Positions 43,991 through 53,541 of a stretch of 64,000 bases of DNA are shown here, in pieces. Every line of letters begins with the position of its first letter. Position 1 is the stretch's first letter. Source of the DNA: Reyranella sp. (GTDB lineage Bacteria > Pseudomonadota > Alphaproteobacteria > Reyranellales > Reyranellaceae); contig JAQSDW010000036.1 in NCBI GenBank assembly GCA_029946105.1, positions 1 through 64,000 on the forward strand. The letters run 5' to 3'. A program made the position numbers and the translations under genes. The notes beneath the pieces were generated by a model. The model was not told the origin of the DNA and ran no database searches. It saw nothing but the letters and a program-made list of their open reading frames with translations.

Positions 43991-45670
43991 ATGATGATCG
44001 TCCGCTGGATGCCGGGCCTGGCAACGCTTGCCACCTACAAGGCGTCGTTCCTGCCGCATGACCTGGCGGCGGGACTGACGCTGGGCGCCGTGATGGTGCC
44101 GGTGGGGCTGGCCTACGGTGAACTGGCGGGCCTGCCGCTGGCCGGGCTCTACGGCAGCATGCTGCCGCTGCTGGCCTACGCGCTGTTCGGCAGTTCGCGC
44201 CAGCTCATCGTCGGACCCGACACGGCAATGGCTGCCCTCGTCGCCGTCGTCGTGGTGCCGCTGGCGCCGGGCGATCCCGGACGGCTCGCCCTGCTGGCCG
44301 CGGGGCTCGGCGTGATGGTAGGCCTCCTCTGCCTGCTAGGCGGCGTGTTGCGGCTGGGCTTCGTCGCCAACTTCCTCTCCAAGCCGGTGATCGTGGGCTT
44401 CATGCACGGGCTGGCGTTGGTCATCATCGTGGCCCAGCTGCCCAAGGTGCTGGGCCTGAAATCCGATGGCGAGACCACGCTCGAGCAGGCGATCTCCCTC
44501 CTGCATCGCCTGGGCGACACCAACCTCCTCTCGCTCGCGATAGGCGTCGGCAGCTTCGCCACCATCCTGCTCTGCCGCCGCTTCGCGCCGCGTGTGCCGG
44601 GCGCGGTCCTGGCGCTGGCGGCCTCGGGCCTGGCCGTCGTCCTGCTCGGCCTCGACAAGCCGGGTATTTGGGGGCAGGGCGTCGCCGTGGTCGGCCGCAT
44701 CCCGACCGGCCTGCCCGGCCTTTCTTTGCCGGTGCTCACGCTGGCCGACTTCGAGGCGCTGCTGCCGGTGGCGTTCGTGGCCGCCTTGCTGTCCTTCTCC
44801 GACACGGTGGTCACCGCCCGCGCCTTCGCCGCGCGCAACCGCTACCGCATCGACGCCAACCAGGAGCTGCTGGCCATCGGCGTGGCCAACCTCGTCTCCG
44901 GCCTCAGCCAGGGCCTGCCGATCAGCGCCAGCGATTCGCGCACCGCCGTCGCCGAGGCGGCGGGCGGCCGCACGCAGGTGACCTCGGCCATCGCGGCCCT
45001 CGTCGTGGCCATCGTCATGCTCTGGCTGGCGAACTTTCTCTACTATCTGCCCTCGGCGGCGCTGGGCGGCCTGTTGATCGCCTCGGCCTGGGGCCTCTGC
45101 GACACGGCCGAGTTCCGCCGGCTCTGGCGCTTCCGCGGTATCAGCCTGGCTGGTGCGCTGGTGACGATGGCCGGCGTGGTGGCGATGGGCGTGATGGAAG
45201 GCATCCTGATCGGCGTCGTCTTCTCGCTGGTCCTGCTGCTGCGCGCGCTGGCCTTTCCGCCCGACGCTGTGCTCGGCCGCGTGCCGGGCGGGAGCTGGCA
45301 CGACACGGTGCATCGGCCTGACGCCGCGTCCTTGCGCGGCCTGCTCGTTTATCGCTTCTCGGCGCCGCTCTTCTTCGCCAACTGCACCCTGTTCCGCGAC
45401 CGCATCATGGCGCTGGTCGATGCCGCGGCGCATCCCGTGTCGGCCGTGGTGATCGACGGCAGCGCGATCCACGATGTCGACCTGATGGGCTGCGAGACGC
45501 TGGTCGAACTGGAGCAGGAGCTGCGCGAACGCGGCATTCGCCTCGCCTTCGGCAACCTGCGCGACCGGGTGAAGCGCGACATCGAGCGCGGCCTGGAACT
45601 CAGGCCCGAGGACGACGCCATCACCTTTCCGAGCGTGGCCGAGGCGGTGGAAGCGGTGCGGCCCGCCTAG
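43991..45670 (+). CDS. SulP-family anion transporter with STAS domain
   Basis: This 559-aa protein has about 10-12 membrane segments, including ADLAAGLTLGAVMVPVGLAYGELAG-like and GPDTAMAALVAVVVVPLA segments at the N-terminus. The family motif around PVGLAYGELAGLPLAGLYGSM is clear. The C-terminus is a STAS domain (VIDGSAIHDVDLMGCETLVELEQEL). SulP proteins carry sulfate, bicarbonate or dicarboxylates. The sulfite-oxidase-like gene elsewhere in the window makes sulfate possible, but the genes are not adjacent. It converges on the Bug gene with 10 bases between stops. Confidence 0.92.
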   Translation: MMIVRWMPGLATLATYKASFLPHDLAAGLTLGAVMVPVGLAYGELAGLPLAGLYGSMLPLLAYALFGSSRQLIVGPDTAMAALVAVVVVPLAPGDPGRLALLAAGLGVMVGLLCLLGGVLRLGFVANFLSKPVIVGFMHGLALVIIVAQLPKVLGLKSDGETTLEQAISLLHRLGDTNLLSLAIGVGSFATILLCRRFAPRVPGAVLALAASGLAVVLLGLDKPGIWGQGVAVVGRIPTGLPGLSLPVLTLADFEALLPVAFVAALLSFSDTVVTARAFAARNRYRIDANQELLAIGVANLVSGLSQGLPISASDSRTAVAEAAGGRTQVTSAIAALVVAIVMLWLANFLYYLPSAALGGLLIASAWGLCDTAEFRRLWRFRGISLAGALVTMAGVVAMGVMEGILIGVVFSLVLLLRALAFPPDAVLGRVPGGSWHDTVHRPDAASLRGLLVYRFSAPLFFANCTLFRDRIMALVDAAAHPVSAVVIDGSAIHDVDLMGCETLVELEQELRERGIRLAFGNLRDRVKRDIERGLELRPEDDAITFPSVAEAVEAVRPA

Positions 45671-45680
45671 AGCTTCGCCC

Positions 45681-46646
45681 CTAAAGCTTCGCCCCCGACG
45701 CCTTCACCGGCGCCTGGAAGGCCTGGACCTGGGCGGCGACAAAGGCGGTGAACTCGGCCGAACTCATGGGCTTGGTGACGAAGCCGAGGTCGCCCAGCCG
45801 CTCGACGATCTTCGGGTCGGCCAGCACCTCGACCATCGCCGTGTGCAACTTCACCTGGGCCTCGGCCGGGAAGCCGGCGGGCGCGGAGAGGCCGACGAAA
45901 TTCTCGGCCACCAGTTTCGGATAGCCGAGCTCGGTCACCAGCGGCACGTCGGGCGCCGACGGTGGCTTCTGCGTAGAAGTGAGCGCCAGCATGCGGAGCT
46001 TGCCGTCCTTGGCCAGTGGCAGCACCTCCGTGAGTGTCACCACGGCAAAGTCGAGCTGGCCTGCCATCATGTCCTGAAACATGGGCGCCGCGCCGCGATA
46101 GCCGATGTGCTCCATGTTGAGGCCGAGTTCGGCCTTGAACATCTCGCCGATGATATGGCCGATCGAACCCTGGCCACCCGAGCCGAACGGCACCGTCTTG
46201 CCCTGGCCTTTGATCCAGGCGATCAGCTCCTTCATGTCCTTGGCCGGCACCGCGGGCCGCACGACGAAGGCGTTGGCGACGGAGCCGATATAGGCCACGT
46301 GGGCGAAATCCTTCAGCGGATCATAGGGCGGCTTGTCGAACAGGTAGGGTGCGATCGAGATCGGCGCGCTGTTCGACAGCAGCAGCGTGTGATCGTCCTT
46401 GGCGGCCAGCACTGCATTGGCGCCAATTGTGGTGCCGCCGCCAGGCTTGTTGTCGACCACGACCGTCTGGCCAAGCTTCTCCGACAAGGGCCCCGAGATC
46501 ACGCGCGCTGCCGCATCGGAGGCGCCGCCGGGCGGGAAGGTGACGATGATTTTTACGGGACGGGCCGGCCATTGCTGGGCCGACAAGGGACCGCCTGCGA
46601 CAATCAGGGCGACCGATCCCAAAAGGAGCGTGCGGCGTGCGATCAT
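45681..46646 (-). CDS. TctC/Bug-family periplasmic solute-binding protein
   Basis: This 321-aa protein begins MIARRTLLLGSVALIVAGG, a signal peptide ending around residue 23. Mature sequence WPARPVKIIVTFPPGGASDAAAR and VVVDNKPGGGTTIGANAV match Bug receptors. The ATG at 46646 has GGGGGA nearby and is preferred over the upstream in-frame Met at 46667. There are no tctAB genes nearby. It is a second Bug receptor in the window and probably binds an organic acid. Confidence 0.92.
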   Translation of the reverse strand: MIARRTLLLGSVALIVAGGPLSAQQWPARPVKIIVTFPPGGASDAAARVISGPLSEKLGQTVVVDNKPGGGTTIGANAVLAAKDDHTLLLSNSAPISIAPYLFDKPPYDPLKDFAHVAYIGSVANAFVVRPAVPAKDMKELIAWIKGQGKTVPFGSGGQGSIGHIIGEMFKAELGLNMEHIGYRGAAPMFQDMMAGQLDFAVVTLTEVLPLAKDGKLRMLALTSTQKPPSAPDVPLVTELGYPKLVAENFVGLSAPAGFPAEAQVKLHTAMVEVLADPKIVERLGDLGFVTKPMSSAEFTAFVAAQVQAFQAPVKASGAKL

Positions 46647-46720
46647 GGTGTTCCCCCGTGTGTTCATGCCCGAAGGTACGCAATCGTCATGCCCGGCGCC
46701 ATGATCGCCGTCAGGGGGTG

Positions 46721-47095
46721 TCAGGCGCCGCCACGGAAAAGTGAGAAGCCCCACGGCGTCATCTTGAGCGGCAGGTGATAGTGCTGCGCCAGGTCTGCAA
46801 TGCCGAAGCGGTAGGGCACTGCTTCGAGGAAGGCAGGCGAGGGCACGGCCACGCCTTGCGCGCGATACCATTCGCCGACATGGAAGACCGCTTCGTACAT
46901 CCCGGTGGCCACGATGCCGTCGCCCTGCATCGTCGGATGGGCGAGGACGCCGCTGGCATTGATCTCGCCCGACGCCAGCCGCTTGCCGTCGGGCCCCTTG
47001 AGTTCTACGCGCAGCCCCGTCGCCGCGATGCCGCGCGAGACATCGAAGACGTGGATCGAGATGCCGCCGGGCTTGAGATGAACGCGGTCGCTCAT
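46721..47095 (-). CDS. uraH: 5-hydroxyisourate hydrolase, transthyretin-like (stand-alone)
   Basis: This 124-aa protein has the HIU hydrolase signatures: GGISIHVFDVSRGIAATGL at the start, and the C-terminal QHYHLPLKMTPWGFSLFRGG. The final YRGS tetrapeptide of the family appears as FRGG. It hydrolyses 5-hydroxyisourate in urate breakdown. A second copy, fused to OHCU decarboxylase, is at 59789. This copy lies 4 bases after a gene for an exported protein and may act on another related compound. Confidence 0.88.
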   Translation of the reverse strand: MSDRVHLKPGGISIHVFDVSRGIAATGLRVELKGPDGKRLASGEINASGVLAHPTMQGDGIVATGMYEAVFHVGEWYRAQGVAVPSPAFLEAVPYRFGIADLAQHYHLPLKMTPWGFSLFRGGA

Positions 47096-47099
47096 TCGC

Positions 47100-47555
47100 T
47101 CACCGTTTCTTGACGGAAAACGCCTTGGTTCCTGGCGCGCTCAAGGCAACGCCCTTGGCGGAAAAGAACTGCACGCTGAGCTCATAGTCTCCCGGCGGCA
47201 GGATGCAGTCCTGACCCAGCAGGGCCACCGCATTCCTGGAGCTCCATTCCTTCGTCGGCGCATTGAAATTGGCGGCCGGGGCAGAAGCACCTGTGTGCGC
47301 ACCGCATATTTTTGTGCCCCCCTTCTTGATGATCACCAAAATCCTGCTTTCCGCGACGGCCGGATCGACTCGTCCCGCGGTGCCCTTGGCCGTCGCCGCT
47401 ATGGTGAGCAAAGACGTGTCGGTGCCCCAATTTGCCGTGTTGGCGTCGGGGTTGGCGGGCAGGGTGATGTTGATGGCTGTGACAGGGTTGGTCTGCGCCA
47501 GCGCCGGCATCGCCACGGTGAACGGCAGCAGCAGGAGCATCCACATAGGCTTCAT
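47100..47555 (-). CDS. Predicted exported protein, unknown function
   Basis: This 151-aa protein has a signal peptide (residues 1-20, ending AMPALA). The rest is polar with beta-strand character and two Cys (KICGAH and QDCILPP) that could form a disulfide. The end, PPGDYELSVQFFSAKGVALS, resembles a small Ig-like domain, but no family can be named. It is translated 4 bases ahead of uraH, so the two are co-transcribed. Three 13-base repeats lie 56-88 bases upstream of its start. Confidence 0.6.
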   Translation of the reverse strand: MKPMWMLLLLPFTVAMPALAQTNPVTAINITLPANPDANTANWGTDTSLLTIAATAKGTAGRVDPAVAESRILVIIKKGGTKICGAHTGASAPAANFNAPTKEWSSRNAVALLGQDCILPPGDYELSVQFFSAKGVALSAPGTKAFSVKKR

Positions 47556-47610
47556 TTTTTGATCTTTCTCTCAACCGACAGCGTTGCTCGACGGTAAGGC
47601 CGGCCCGCGC

Positions 47611-47643
47611 GGTTGTCACATATGGTTGTCACAAATGGTTGTC
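47611..47643. repeat. Three direct repeats of GGTTGTCACA with 13-base period
   Basis: GGTTGTCACA occurs at 47611-47620 and 47624-47633, and GGTTGTC again at 47637-47643, exactly 13 bases apart. The array lies 56-88 bases upstream of the exported-protein/uraH operon, in a position suited to an activator or repressor. The embedded TGTCACA heptamer also forms the cluster at 29892-29936. Confidence 0.6.
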
Positions 47644-47678
47644 GGATGGCGTGCGCGCGCTGCGGGGCGCGCTTCCAG

Positions 47679-47719
47679 GGACGCCTTTCCGGACAGTGCA
47701 AGGTGACTGTCCGGCGTCC
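47679..47719. terminator. Large stem-loop between the Tim44-like gene and the repeats
   Basis: GGACGCC pairs with GGCGTCC, and GGACAGT with ACTGTCC, giving two 7-bp helices with a 5-base bulge and an 8-base loop. It lies 65 bases downstream of the Tim44-like gene and may terminate its transcript, although no T-run follows. Confidence 0.5.
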
Positions 47720-47784
47720 TCTTCAGGGGCCTTCCAAGGCGCCCAGTCTTCATAGATGAGCCGCCAGCAATCAGTCGCCGGCAA

Positions 47785-48807
47785 TCAGGTCTGCTGGATC
47801 GCCGACAGGATCCACTTGCCGCCGCGGCTGCGCAGGAAGGTCCAGACTTCGGTGGCTTCCGTCCGCTCGCGGTCGCTGCCGTCCACGATGGCGCCGTCGG
47901 TGAGCCGGCGGGTCGCGTCGATCATGCTGAAGCGCATGGCGACGGTGGCGTAATCGAGGCCCGCTTCGCTCCAGGCTTCCGACAGGTCGCCCTGCTCGAG
48001 CTTGACCTCGGCGACCTTGTTCTCGACGCCGCGGCTCGCATTGGCCGAAAGCTGTTCGGAGAAATAGCCGACCATTTCCGGCGTCGCGATCTCCCGCAGC
48101 TTGCCGAGCGCGCCCGCGCTGTAGGCGGCCTGGACGTCGGTCAGCAGTCCTTCGAAGGCGTTGAAGTCGCCCTCGGTGATGGCGAGGCCCACGGACGCGC
48201 TGCCAGCCGTCGCGGCGGAGCCACCGCCGATGCCGGCGAGAAGGGCGCGGCCGGGCGACAACTCGGTCGAACGTGCCATGGGCTGTTGTGTCGGTTGTTG
48301 CGGCTGGCGCGACCCGGCCGTCGCACCGGCATAGGCCGGCTGCGCGCCGTTGCCGGCCATGCGGCCACGGATCAGGCGCACCGCGATGTAGATCAGGCCA
48401 CCGATCAGGGCGACCTGCAGGAGCAGGCCCAGCATGCCGGCCGCACCGCCGAGGCCGGCGCCAAAGCCGCCACCGAACATCATGCCGATCAGGCCGGCGC
48501 CCAGCATGCCGCCCATCATCCCGGAGAGGAACGGATTGCGCGACATGAAGCCGCCGGGCTGCGCGGCCGCAGATGCCGGGGTAGCCACCGCGGGCTTCTG
48601 CGCCGGTGTGGCACTCCGCTCCATGGGCTGCGCGCTGGGCGCGGTCTGTGTCGGGGCGGGCGCCTGGCCGGTCTTGCCGCCACGGCTGCCTGAACTGGAA
48701 CCCGCGCCGGCGCGCGCATCGGCATCGCCGGACAGCAGGACACCCGGCAACGCAATGGCCGCCACGGCGACGACGGCAAGCAAACCACTGACGATATTCT
48801 TTTTCAT
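47785..48807 (-). CDS. Tim44-like domain protein, membrane-anchored
   Basis: This 340-aa protein has an N-terminal hydrophobic segment (MKKNIVSGLLAVVAVAAIAL), a Gly/Ala/Pro-rich linker, and a Gly/Met-rich membrane part (FLSGMMGGMLGAGLIGMMFGG, then a second hydrophobic stretch). The C-terminal domain (ITEGDFNAFEGLLTDVQAAYSAGAL, then VENKVAEVKLEQGDLSEAWSEAG) is Tim44-like, ending WTFLRSRGGKWILSAIQQT. Bacterial Tim44-like proteins are found mostly in alphaproteobacteria; their role in envelope or secretion processes is not well defined. The gene stands alone, with a hairpin downstream. Confidence 0.85.
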   Translation of the reverse strand: MKKNIVSGLLAVVAVAAIALPGVLLSGDADARAGAGSSSGSRGGKTGQAPAPTQTAPSAQPMERSATPAQKPAVATPASAAAQPGGFMSRNPFLSGMMGGMLGAGLIGMMFGGGFGAGLGGAAGMLGLLLQVALIGGLIYIAVRLIRGRMAGNGAQPAYAGATAGSRQPQQPTQQPMARSTELSPGRALLAGIGGGSAATAGSASVGLAITEGDFNAFEGLLTDVQAAYSAGALGKLREIATPEMVGYFSEQLSANASRGVENKVAEVKLEQGDLSEAWSEAGLDYATVAMRFSMIDATRRLTDGAIVDGSDRERTEATEVWTFLRSRGGKWILSAIQQT

Positions 48808-48869
48808 GTTTCAGCCACCCCTGTCGGCAAATGCCGGCACCGATCAAGTTAGTCGCATATCGGCTGCAT

Positions 48870-49418
48870 TCAAGGCTTTCGTCGATTAACTCTGTGCGAG
48901 GTTCTCGGCATCATTGGCGGCTTTTCGCGCGGCAGGAAGTGCCGGTGCAGCCGGACCGCCAGCGCCAGCGCCCGTCCCTGCATCGCCGCCGCGCCCAGCA
49001 TGGCCACCAGCGCCGCGCCAAAGCGGACCGCTTCCGGCCGGGGATCCATGCCGGCCGCGCCGATCTCCACGGCGACCGCCGCGCCCACCGCCAGCGCCAC
49101 CCACACCAGCACCAGCTTGGCCGCCCGCGACACGGCCACTGTCGGCCGATGCATGTCGTGTTCGATGCGCATCAGGGTGCCGCGAAGCCAGCCGGCGGCG
49201 AGGCCGGCGAGCAGGGCCACGATGAACGGCCAACCGGGCTGGCGCGCGGCGATCTGGATGATGGCGAGGCCCAGCGCCACGCCGAGGCCCAGGGTCGCCG
49301 GCGCGAGCAGCCGCCATTGCGAGATATAGCGCCGCTGCACCTCGCGGATGGCGAGGTAGATGCTGCCGCAGGCGCCCACCGCCAGCAGGCCATGCATCAT
49401 CGTGAGTTTGCTGATCAT
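48870..49418 (-). CDS. Predicted inner-membrane protein, unknown
   Basis: This 182-aa protein has about five hydrophobic segments (for example HGLLAVGACGSIYLAI, LLAPATLGLGVALGLAII, PFIVALLAGLAAGWL, LVLVWVALAVGAAVAVEIGA). A basic C-terminal tail follows. Codon use and position fit a real gene, but the family is not recognised. The ATG at 49418 lacks a strong ribosome site. It is downstream of boxB on the same strand (89-base gap). Confidence 0.55.
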   Translation of the reverse strand: MISKLTMMHGLLAVGACGSIYLAIREVQRRYISQWRLLAPATLGLGVALGLAIIQIAARQPGWPFIVALLAGLAAGWLRGTLMRIEHDMHRPTVAVSRAAKLVLVWVALAVGAAVAVEIGAAGMDPRPEAVRFGAALVAMLGAAAMQGRALALAVRLHRHFLPREKPPMMPRTSHRVNRRKP

Positions 49419-49507
49419 GTCGCCATCATACCGCAGGACCGACGTCGTGCACCGGCGGCATGAAACATCATGGCCGATTTCGTTGCGATATCCCCGTTCG
49501 CGACGGC

Positions 49508-50926
<1,419 letters not shown>

Positions 50927-50935
50927 GGTTGCCTC

Positions 50936-52600
50936 CTATGCCCGCTTACGATCGTACTTGGATTGCTTGCCCGTGCCGTAGAGTTTCAGCGCACCCTCGG
51001 GGCCGGTCGCGTTGGGACGCTGGAAGATCCAGTTCTGCCAGGCCGAGAGCCGCGCGAAGATCTTGGTCTCCATCGTCTCCGGTCCGGCGAAGCGCAGGTT
51101 GGCTTCCATGCCGATCAGCCCGTCGGGCGAGAAGCCGGCACGTTCCTCGACGGCGAGACGAACTTCGTCTTCCCAGTCGATATCGTCGGGCGTGAAAGTG
51201 ACGAGGCCCTGCTCGTCGGCGGCCTGGGCGGCGAGCGCCTCGCCGATCTCTCCCTTCAGCGCGGCGACGTGCGGCGGATCGAACAGGAAGCGTGTACCGA
51301 GCCGCGTCAGGCCATTGCCCATGGGGTAGGGGCCGAAGTTCATGGATGTGAGGCGGAGCGTGGCCGCCGGCCGGTTGGAACCCTCGACCGTGCCGTCGAG
51401 CATGTAGGAGCGGTCGGCGGCCAGCACGATTTCCAGCAGCGTGCCGCTGAAGCACGAGCCGGGCTCGACCAGAGCGATCAGGCTGCGAGAGCTGACGTCG
51501 AGCCGCTTCAGCGTGCGCTTCCAGAACAGCACGATTTCTTGCACCAGCCAGTTTGACGCTTCCTTGGCGAGCAGCGCATCGTAGACCTCGACCAGCGCGC
51601 TATCACCCTGGCTCTGCAAGACCCAGGTGCCGATCTCGGTCTCGTTCAGCCGCAGATGCATCATGGCGTCGTCGAGGTCGCGGGCCAGTGCCAGCGGCCA
51701 GAAGGCGGCTCCCTGAGCATGGACCGCGGCAGCATCGGCAGGTGCTGTCTTCGACGGGCCCATGATGCGCAAACGCGCAGCCCGCTGTTCGCGATCGATC
51801 TCCACCGTGAGAGACGAGTAGCGGATCGTATCGCCTTCGATCTGGCGTTCGACCTGAGGCAAAGCGATGCCCTCGGCGTTCTTCGGCCGCGCCGACTTGG
51901 CGGCAGTCTCTTCGGCGATCTTCCTGGTTTCCTCGACGAGCTTGCTGGGCGGGATCAATTTGTCGACCAGTCGCCACTCCCGCGCGCGCTTGCCGCGCAG
52001 GCCCTCGGCGGTGGTGCAGAAGAAGTCGGCGTGGTCGCGCCGCACCATGCGCTTGTCGACGAGGCGCGTCAGTCCGCCGGTGCCGGGCAGAACGGCGAGC
52101 AGCGGCAGCTCGGGCAGTGACACGGCGCTGGAACCATCGTCGGCCAGCAGGATGTCCTCGCAGGCCAGCGCCAGTTCATAGCCGCCGCCGGCGGCGATGC
52201 CGTTGATCGAGCAGATGTAGCGCTGACCCGAATGGTGGCTGGCGTCCTCGATGGCAAGCCGCGTCTCGTTGGTGAACTTGCAGAAGTTCACCTTGTGGTC
52301 GTGTGTGCTGAGACCCAGCATGTTGATGTTGGCACCGGAGCAGAACACGCGATCGCGTTGCGAGCGGATCACCACCGCGCCGATCTCGGGATGCTCGAAG
52401 CGCAGGCGCTGTACGGCATCGGCCAACTCGATGTCGACGCCGAGATCGTAGGAATTGAGCTTCAGCTTGTAGCCGGGTCGGAGTCCCGCATCCTCGTTCA
52501 CGTCCATGGTGAGGTAGGCGACGCCATTTTCGAGGGCGAGCTTCCAGTGCCGGTAGCGCTCGGGCGTGGTGCGGAAGTCGATGAGGGTGGTCTCGGCCAT
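50936..52600 (-). CDS. boxC: 2,3-epoxybenzoyl-CoA dihydrolase BoxC
   Basis: This 554-aa crotonase-superfamily protein has the long, two-part layout of BoxC. The active-site-type segments include QRDRVFCSGANINMLGLSTH and NGIAAGGGYELALACEDILLAD with the oxyanion glycines, then PLLAVLPGTGGLTRLVDKR. A second crotonase-like half fills the rest. BoxC opens the epoxide ring to 3,4-dehydroadipyl-CoA semialdehyde and formate. AGGGA lies before the ATG. Its promoter, with a palindrome at 52617-52636, repeats that of the benzoate-CoA ligase operon. Confidence 0.95.
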   Translation of the reverse strand: MAETTLIDFRTTPERYRHWKLALENGVAYLTMDVNEDAGLRPGYKLKLNSYDLGVDIELADAVQRLRFEHPEIGAVVIRSQRDRVFCSGANINMLGLSTHDHKVNFCKFTNETRLAIEDASHHSGQRYICSINGIAAGGGYELALACEDILLADDGSSAVSLPELPLLAVLPGTGGLTRLVDKRMVRRDHADFFCTTAEGLRGKRAREWRLVDKLIPPSKLVEETRKIAEETAAKSARPKNAEGIALPQVERQIEGDTIRYSSLTVEIDREQRAARLRIMGPSKTAPADAAAVHAQGAAFWPLALARDLDDAMMHLRLNETEIGTWVLQSQGDSALVEVYDALLAKEASNWLVQEIVLFWKRTLKRLDVSSRSLIALVEPGSCFSGTLLEIVLAADRSYMLDGTVEGSNRPAATLRLTSMNFGPYPMGNGLTRLGTRFLFDPPHVAALKGEIGEALAAQAADEQGLVTFTPDDIDWEDEVRLAVEERAGFSPDGLIGMEANLRFAGPETMETKIFARLSAWQNWIFQRPNATGPEGALKLYGTGKQSKYDRKRA

Positions 52601-52616
52601 CGGGATCCCTATTTCC

Positions 52617-52658
52617 GTAATTCGGTACTGAAATACCTATTTACTTTCCCCACCGCAA
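52617..52658 (-). promoter_or_regulatory. Promoter and operator of boxCB, copy of the ligase promoter
   Basis: GTAATTCGGTACTGAAATAC (52617-52636) is a palindrome with two mismatches. TTGCGG (52653-52658), a 17-base spacer and TATTTC (52630-52635) form the matching promoter on the minus strand. CGCAAGTTCATTCTG and TACCTATTT are identical to the ligase promoter region, and similarity runs for about 90 bases. The weaker palindrome may bind the regulator less tightly. Confidence 0.8.
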
Positions 52659-52677
52659 GTTCATTCTGTCAACATCC

Positions 52678-53097
52678 ATGGTTTCTGTACGCCCTGCCCA
52701 AGTCTCTGATCTACCAGCGATTTCCGCGCTGGATGCCCGCCTGACCGGGGCCTCCAAGCCGGATTACTGGCGTGACCGGCTGGCGCTCGGTCTTCATTTC
52801 CTGGTGGCCGAGACCGACAAGGGCGCCTTCGCGGGCTTCATCGCCGGCGAGGTGCGCGCCTGGGAATTCGGCCAGCCGCCGGCCGGCTGGGTGTTCGCCA
52901 TCCAGATCGATCCGAAGCTTCGCCTGAAAGGCGCCGGTAGCGCACTGTTCGAGGCGCTGGTGGCGCGCTTCAAGGCCGAGGGCGTGACGCGCGTGCGCAC
53001 CCTGGTCGATCGCAAGGACCATCTGATCCTTTCCTTCTTCCGCGCCCATGGCATGGTCGCGGGTCCGTCGCTGCAACTCGACAAGGAACTCTCATGA
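52678..53097 (+). CDS. GNAT-family N-acetyltransferase
   Basis: This 139-aa protein begins MVSVRPAQVSDLPAISALDA. The acetyl-CoA site is in GWVFAIQIDPKLRLKGAGSALFEALVARF (an RxxGxG/A-type loop), and the rest follows the GNAT fold to LVDRKDHLILSFFRAHGM. The substrate is unknown. It is divergent from boxC, and its start lies in the duplicated promoter block. No clear ribosome site precedes the ATG. Its last codons, KELS-stop, are the first unit of the 14-base repeats that lead into the Rrf2 gene. Confidence 0.85.
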   Translation: MVSVRPAQVSDLPAISALDARLTGASKPDYWRDRLALGLHFLVAETDKGAFAGFIAGEVRAWEFGQPPAGWVFAIQIDPKLRLKGAGSALFEALVARFKAEGVTRVRTLVDRKDHLILSFFRAHGMVAGPSLQLDKELS

Positions 53098-53140
53098 GGG
53101 AACTTTCATGAGGGAACTCTCATGAGGGAGCTGTCGTGAA
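53085..53140 (+). repeat. Four 14-bp repeats carrying overlapping MRELS mini-ORFs
   Basis: GGAACTCTCATGAG is repeated four times (53085, 53099, 53113, 53127), the last as GGAGCTGTCGTGAA. Each unit has a ribosome-site-like GAGGGA or AAGGA, a start codon and a stop. The ATGs at 53094, 53108 and 53122 each encode Met-Arg-Glu-Leu-Ser and then TGA. Each stop overlaps the next start (ATGA), and the last overlaps the GTG of the Rrf2 gene at 53136. This is a chain of coupled five-codon cistrons that arose by tandem duplication of the GNAT-Rrf2 junction. Confidence 0.85.
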
Positions 53141-53531
53141 GCTCCAGACGGCGACGCGGCTTGGCCTCTACGCCACGCTCGAACTGGCGCGCGATCCGGC
53201 GCAGACCCTGTCGTCGGCGGATCTCGCCGAGCGCTTCGGCGTGTCGACGCATCATCTCGCCAAGGTCCTGCGCACACTGGCGGCGGCCGGCCTCGTGCAT
53301 GCCGAGCGCGGCGCGTCGGGCGGCTACCGTTTCACCGGCAACCGCCGCCGCGTCACCCTGATGGATATCGTGGCCCTGTTCGAGCCGGCGCCGGGCAACC
53401 GCGCCAAGGAGCCGGGCGAGGACACGGAAATCGGCAGTGCCCTGCAGCGGGTGCTGACGGAGATCGACGAGATCGCCGAAGCGACGCTGCGTTCCGTCAG
53501 CCTGGAGACTATGCTGAAACAACCGATGTGA
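53136..53531 (+). CDS. Rrf2-family transcriptional regulator without cysteines
   Basis: This 131-aa protein has the Rrf2 winged helix (KLQTATRLGLYATLELARDP, then SADLAERFGVSTHHLAKVLRTLAAAGLV and the RGASGGYRF wing) and the dimerisation helix. IscR-like members ligate an iron-sulfur cluster with three Cys; this protein has no cysteine, so cluster sensing by that route is excluded. It starts at GTG, preceded by AGGGAG and a chain of mini-ORFs. A gene for an exported protein follows 10 bases later. Its target is not known. Confidence 0.9.
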   Translation: MKLQTATRLGLYATLELARDPAQTLSSADLAERFGVSTHHLAKVLRTLAAAGLVHAERGASGGYRFTGNRRRVTLMDIVALFEPAPGNRAKEPGEDTEIGSALQRVLTEIDEIAEATLRSVSLETMLKQPM

Positions 53532-53541
53532 AGGTTGTCGC

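Noticed and set aside
53085-53140. CRISPR-like array
   Set aside because: Units are 14 bases, contiguous without spacers, and placed between two coding regions with start and stop codons in each.
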